Origin: Flavobacteriales bacterium
GTDB lineage: Bacteria; Bacteroidota; Bacteroidia; Flavobacteriales; Crocinitomicaceae
DNA length: 8,593 nt
Direction: 5' to 3'
Assembly: GCA_947375085.1 (NCBI GenBank)
Contig: CANCEQ010000130.1
Location: 1 to 8,593, forward strand
A program made the translations under genes and the position numbers. Positions within the stretch are counted from its first letter, which is position 1. Every line of letters begins with the position of its first letter. The notes under the pieces are model-generated. The model ran no database searches, had not been told where the DNA came from, and was given only the letters and a program-made list of their open reading frames with translations. Positions 6,868 through 8,593 of the stretch are shown in pieces.

Positions 6868-6874
6868 GGAGGAG
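6868..6874 (+). promoter_or_regulatory. Strong Shine-Dalgarno sequence of queG
   Basis: GGAGGAG lies just before the queG ATG at 6877, with its GGAGG core four bases from the start and the last G two bases from it. No other gene in the window has such a site, in keeping with the weak use of Shine-Dalgarno pairing in Bacteroidota. It supports the choice of the 6877 start. Confidence 0.6.
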
Positions 6875-6876
6875 AT

Positions 6877-7803
6877 ATGAATTTAAAAGAAAAGCACACT
6901 AAATTTATTAAAGATAAATCCAAAGATTTGGGTTTTTTCTTTTGCGGTATTTCTAAAGCTGATTTTTTAAATGAAGAAGCACCTCGTTTAGAAAAATGGT
7001 TAGCTGATAATCGAAATGGTAAAATGGATTATATGTCAAATCATTTTGATATGCGATTAGATCCTCGATTATTAGTTGATAATGCTAAATCTGTTGTTTC
7101 TCTTTTATTAAATTATTATCCTTCCGCTACTCAAAATGATCTTGAAGCACCTAAACTTTCTAAATATGCCTTTGGTGAAGATTACCATTTTGTTATTAAA
7201 GATAAATTAAAAGAATTATTTAAGTTTATTCATCAAGAAATTGGTGAAGTGGGAGGAAGAGTTTTTGTTGATTCAGCTCCAGTAATGGATAAAGTCTGGG
7301 CTAAGAAAAGTGGCTTAGGTTGGATTGGTAAAAATTCGAATTTAATTCATCCTAAAAATGGTTCATTCTTTTTTATAGCAGAATTAATTCTTGATCTGGA
7401 CTTGGAGGCTGATGGTCCAATGAAAGATTATTGTGGAACTTGTACACGTTGTATAGACGCTTGTCCTACGGATGCTATCGTTGAACCTTATATTGTTGAT
7501 GGATCTAAATGTATTTCTTATTTAACCATAGAATTAAAGGATCAAATTTTACCTAATGAGTTCAAAGGTAAAATGGATAATTGGATGTTTGGATGTGATA
7601 TTTGCCAAGATGTATGTCCTTGGAATCGATTTTCTAAACCTCATACTGAACCTAAATTTAATCCTCACGAACAATTACTTAAAATGTCGAAAGCCGATTG
7701 GAAAGATTTATCAGAGGATATTTTTCGTGAATTATTTAAAAATAGTGCAGTTAAGCGAACTAAAATTTCTGGTTTAAAAAGAAATATTGATTTTTTAGGA
7801 TAG
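6877..7803 (+). CDS. queG: Epoxyqueuosine reductase QueG
   Basis: QueG is a cytoplasmic cobalamin- and Fe-S-dependent enzyme that reduces epoxyqueuosine to queuosine at the wobble base of tRNAs with GUN anticodons. The 308-residue protein shows the N-terminal cobalamin-binding part with YAFGEDYH (97-104), VDSAPVMDK (131-139; Asp132 is the likely proton donor by family analogy) and [15 protein letters not shown] (143-157). The two [4Fe-4S] cluster motifs follow: Cys186, Cys189, Cys192 and Cys196, then Cys212, Cys240, Cys243 and Cys247. It ends with [18 protein letters not shown]. It lacks the C-terminal HEAT-like domain of the longer (about 380-residue) E. coli and B. subtilis proteins; short forms are usual in this phylum, so this is not a truncation. 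It follows ruvB by 48 bases and may share its transcript, although a hairpin lies between them. The start is supported by a strong ribosome site. Confidence 0.94.
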   Translation: MNLKEKHTKFIKDKSKDLGFFFCGISKADFLNEEAPRLEKWLADNRNGKMDYMSNHFDMRLDPRLLVDNAKSVVSLLLNYYPSATQNDLEAPKLSKYAFGEDYHFVIKDKLKELFKFIHQEIGEVGGRVFVDSAPVMDKVWAKKSGLGWIGKNSNLIHPKNGSFFFIAELILDLDLEADGPMKDYCGTCTRCIDACPTDAIVEPYIVDGSKCISYLTIELKDQILPNEFKGKMDNWMFGCDICQDVCPWNRFSKPHTEPKFNPHEQLLKMSKADWKDLSEDIFRELFKNSAVKRTKISGLKRNIDFLG

Positions 7804-7808
7804 TACAT

Positions 7809-7848
7809 TAGTTGAAAATGTGTATTTTAAACGCAAATTTTTCAACTA
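7809..7848 (+). promoter_or_regulatory. Ten-base inverted repeat against the DUF1800 start codon
   Basis: TAGTTGAAAA (7809-7818) and TTTTCAACTA (7839-7848) form a perfect ten-base inverted repeat with a 20-base spacer. The last base of the right arm is the A of the ATG at 7848. As RNA it would fold the start region into a stem; as DNA the arms could be an operator. No T-tract follows, so it is not an ordinary terminator for queG. The spacer is AT-rich and I see no convincing promoter in it. Confidence 0.5.
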
Positions 7849-8593
7849 TGAATCCAGAACAAATTGTAGATTCTCCAGTTTCACTTAGTTTACTGCCTTA
7901 TACGGGAAGTTGGACGAATAAAGAAGCTTCTCATTTATTACGTAGAACTTTGTTTGGACCAACTTTTCAACAAATCCAAACAGCAGTTTCAGATGGTTTG
8001 AATACGACAGTTTCAAAACTTTTAACCTTATCTTCTGTTTCATTTCCTTTGGTATATCAACCAGATGAGGCCATTGCTCCTTTTGCTTCGTCATTGGTAA
8101 ATAGTGTTTATCCTTCTGGAGATAGTCAACCTACAGAGAATGCTAGAAATAGTTCTTTGGCAGCTTGGATGATGAGTAATTTAAATGGGGAAACTTTATC
8201 AATATCAGAGAAGATTTGTTTGTTTTGGCACAATCATTTTGCCGCTGAGAATTCTTTTGATGCAAGAGCAACTTATAATTATCATAAGTTAATTCGAACA
8301 CATTCCCTTGGTAATTTCAAGCAATTGGTAAAAGAAATGACCGTTGATCCAAGTATGTTGTTGTTTTTGAATGGTGTTAGTAATCAATGGTTTAGTCCAA
8401 ATGAGAATTTTGCTAGAGAATTTCTGGAATTGTATACAATTGGAAAAGGTCCGCAAATAGATGTTGGTGATTATACAAACTATAAAGAAAGTGACGTTTC
8501 AGCCGGGGCTAAAATTTTTACTGGTTGGACAATTGATGGATTAAGAAGTACAACTTTAACATCACCGGTTGCCGTTTTTAATTCTACTTATCA
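7848..8593 (+). CDS. DUF1800 family protein, 5' part (runs off the window)
   Basis: An open frame from the ATG at 7848 runs to the window end, giving 248 complete codons and no stop. It matches the DUF1800 family, whose biochemical function is not known. Visible signatures, in order, are HLLRRTLFG (29-37), EKICLFWHNHFA (121-132), LGNFKQLVKEMTVDPSM (154-170), PNENFAREFLELYTIG (184-199) and AKIFTGW (221-227). The C-terminal half is missing. I see no signal peptide or membrane helix in the N-terminal part. An in-frame ATG at 7818 would add ten residues (MCILNANFST); the start at 7848 is preferred because the family motif then lies near the usual position, but this is not certain. In Bacteroidota a DUF1501 gene often follows such genes; that would lie outside the window. 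It is 44 bases after queG, with an inverted repeat in the gap. The family call is firm, the function unknown. Confidence 0.9.
   Translation, partial: MNPEQIVDSPVSLSLLPYTGSWTNKEASHLLRRTLFGPTFQQIQTAVSDGLNTTVSKLLTLSSVSFPLVYQPDEAIAPFASSLVNSVYPSGDSQPTENARNSSLAAWMMSNLNGETLSISEKICLFWHNHFAAENSFDARATYNYHKLIRTHSLGNFKQLVKEMTVDPSMLLFLNGVSNQWFSPNENFAREFLELYTIGKGPQIDVGDYTNYKESDVSAGAKIFTGWTIDGLRSTTLTSPVAVFNSTY

Noticed and set aside
6829..6876. preQ1 or cobalamin riboswitch before queG
   Set aside because: The gap is only 48 bases, too short for a cobalamin riboswitch, and it lacks the conserved preQ1 aptamer sequence; only a plain inverted repeat is visible.
7556..7777. Forward open frame of 73 codons inside the end of queG
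   Set aside because: The queG frame carries the Fe-S cysteines and family C-terminus here; the other frame is low-complexity Leu/Ile/Asn.
6877..7803. Truncated QueG lacking the C-terminal HEAT domain
   Set aside because: The frame ends with a family-typical C-terminus, all eight cluster cysteines are present, and short QueG is usual in Bacteroidota, so it is not a pseudogene.
7885..8094. Reverse-strand open frame of 69 codons opposite the DUF1800 gene
   Set aside because: The forward frame has clear DUF1800 motifs and runs through the region without a stop; the reverse frame has no recognisable content.
1..8593. Mobile element, CRISPR array, tRNA or rRNA
   Set aside because: I found no transposase or integrase frame, no regularly spaced direct repeats, no cloverleaf-like segment and no rRNA-like sequence; gene content and base composition look uniform.

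Overview
The window comes from an AT-rich member of the Bacteroidota, most likely a Flavobacteriales-type aerobe. The grounds are the linked alternative complex III and cytochrome aa3 genes, the style of the ActD, CoxB and CoxA sequences (CuA motif CNKICGSAHYKM, CoxA region IGARDMASGF), a short QueG without a HEAT domain, and near absence of Shine-Dalgarno sites before most genes. The genus cannot be fixed from the sequence alone.

Positions 1-5736 hold the 3' part of a respiratory operon, all on the + strand with gaps of 28-57 bases: actD, actE, actF, coxB, coxA. The missing upstream part would be expected to hold actA, actB and actC. Together these genes build a quinol-oxidising complex (ACIII) and the aa3-type oxidase it feeds. 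Electrons go from menaquinol through ACIII hemes, including the ActE lipoprotein cytochrome c, to CuA in CoxB, then heme a and heme a3/CuB in CoxA, where O2 is reduced and protons are pumped. No subunit III gene follows coxA. A strong hairpin with a T-tract at 5755-5789 closes the operon.

Positions 5788-7803 hold two housekeeping genes: ruvB (Holliday junction branch-migration motor), which lacks any plausible ATG and seems to start at a TTG inside or just after the terminator, and queG (epoxyqueuosine reductase, last step of queuosine tRNA modification). From 7848 to the window edge runs the 5' part of a DUF1800 family gene of unknown function.

Every gene has a recognisable family, and I do not see a new multi-gene system. 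The points worth a second look are smaller: the ruvB start inside the terminator, a histidine-rich repeat at the CoxA N-terminus, matching Ala/Val-rich tails on ActE and CoxB, a clamp-binding-like C-terminus on RuvB, and inverted repeats placed right against the start regions of queG and the DUF1800 gene.
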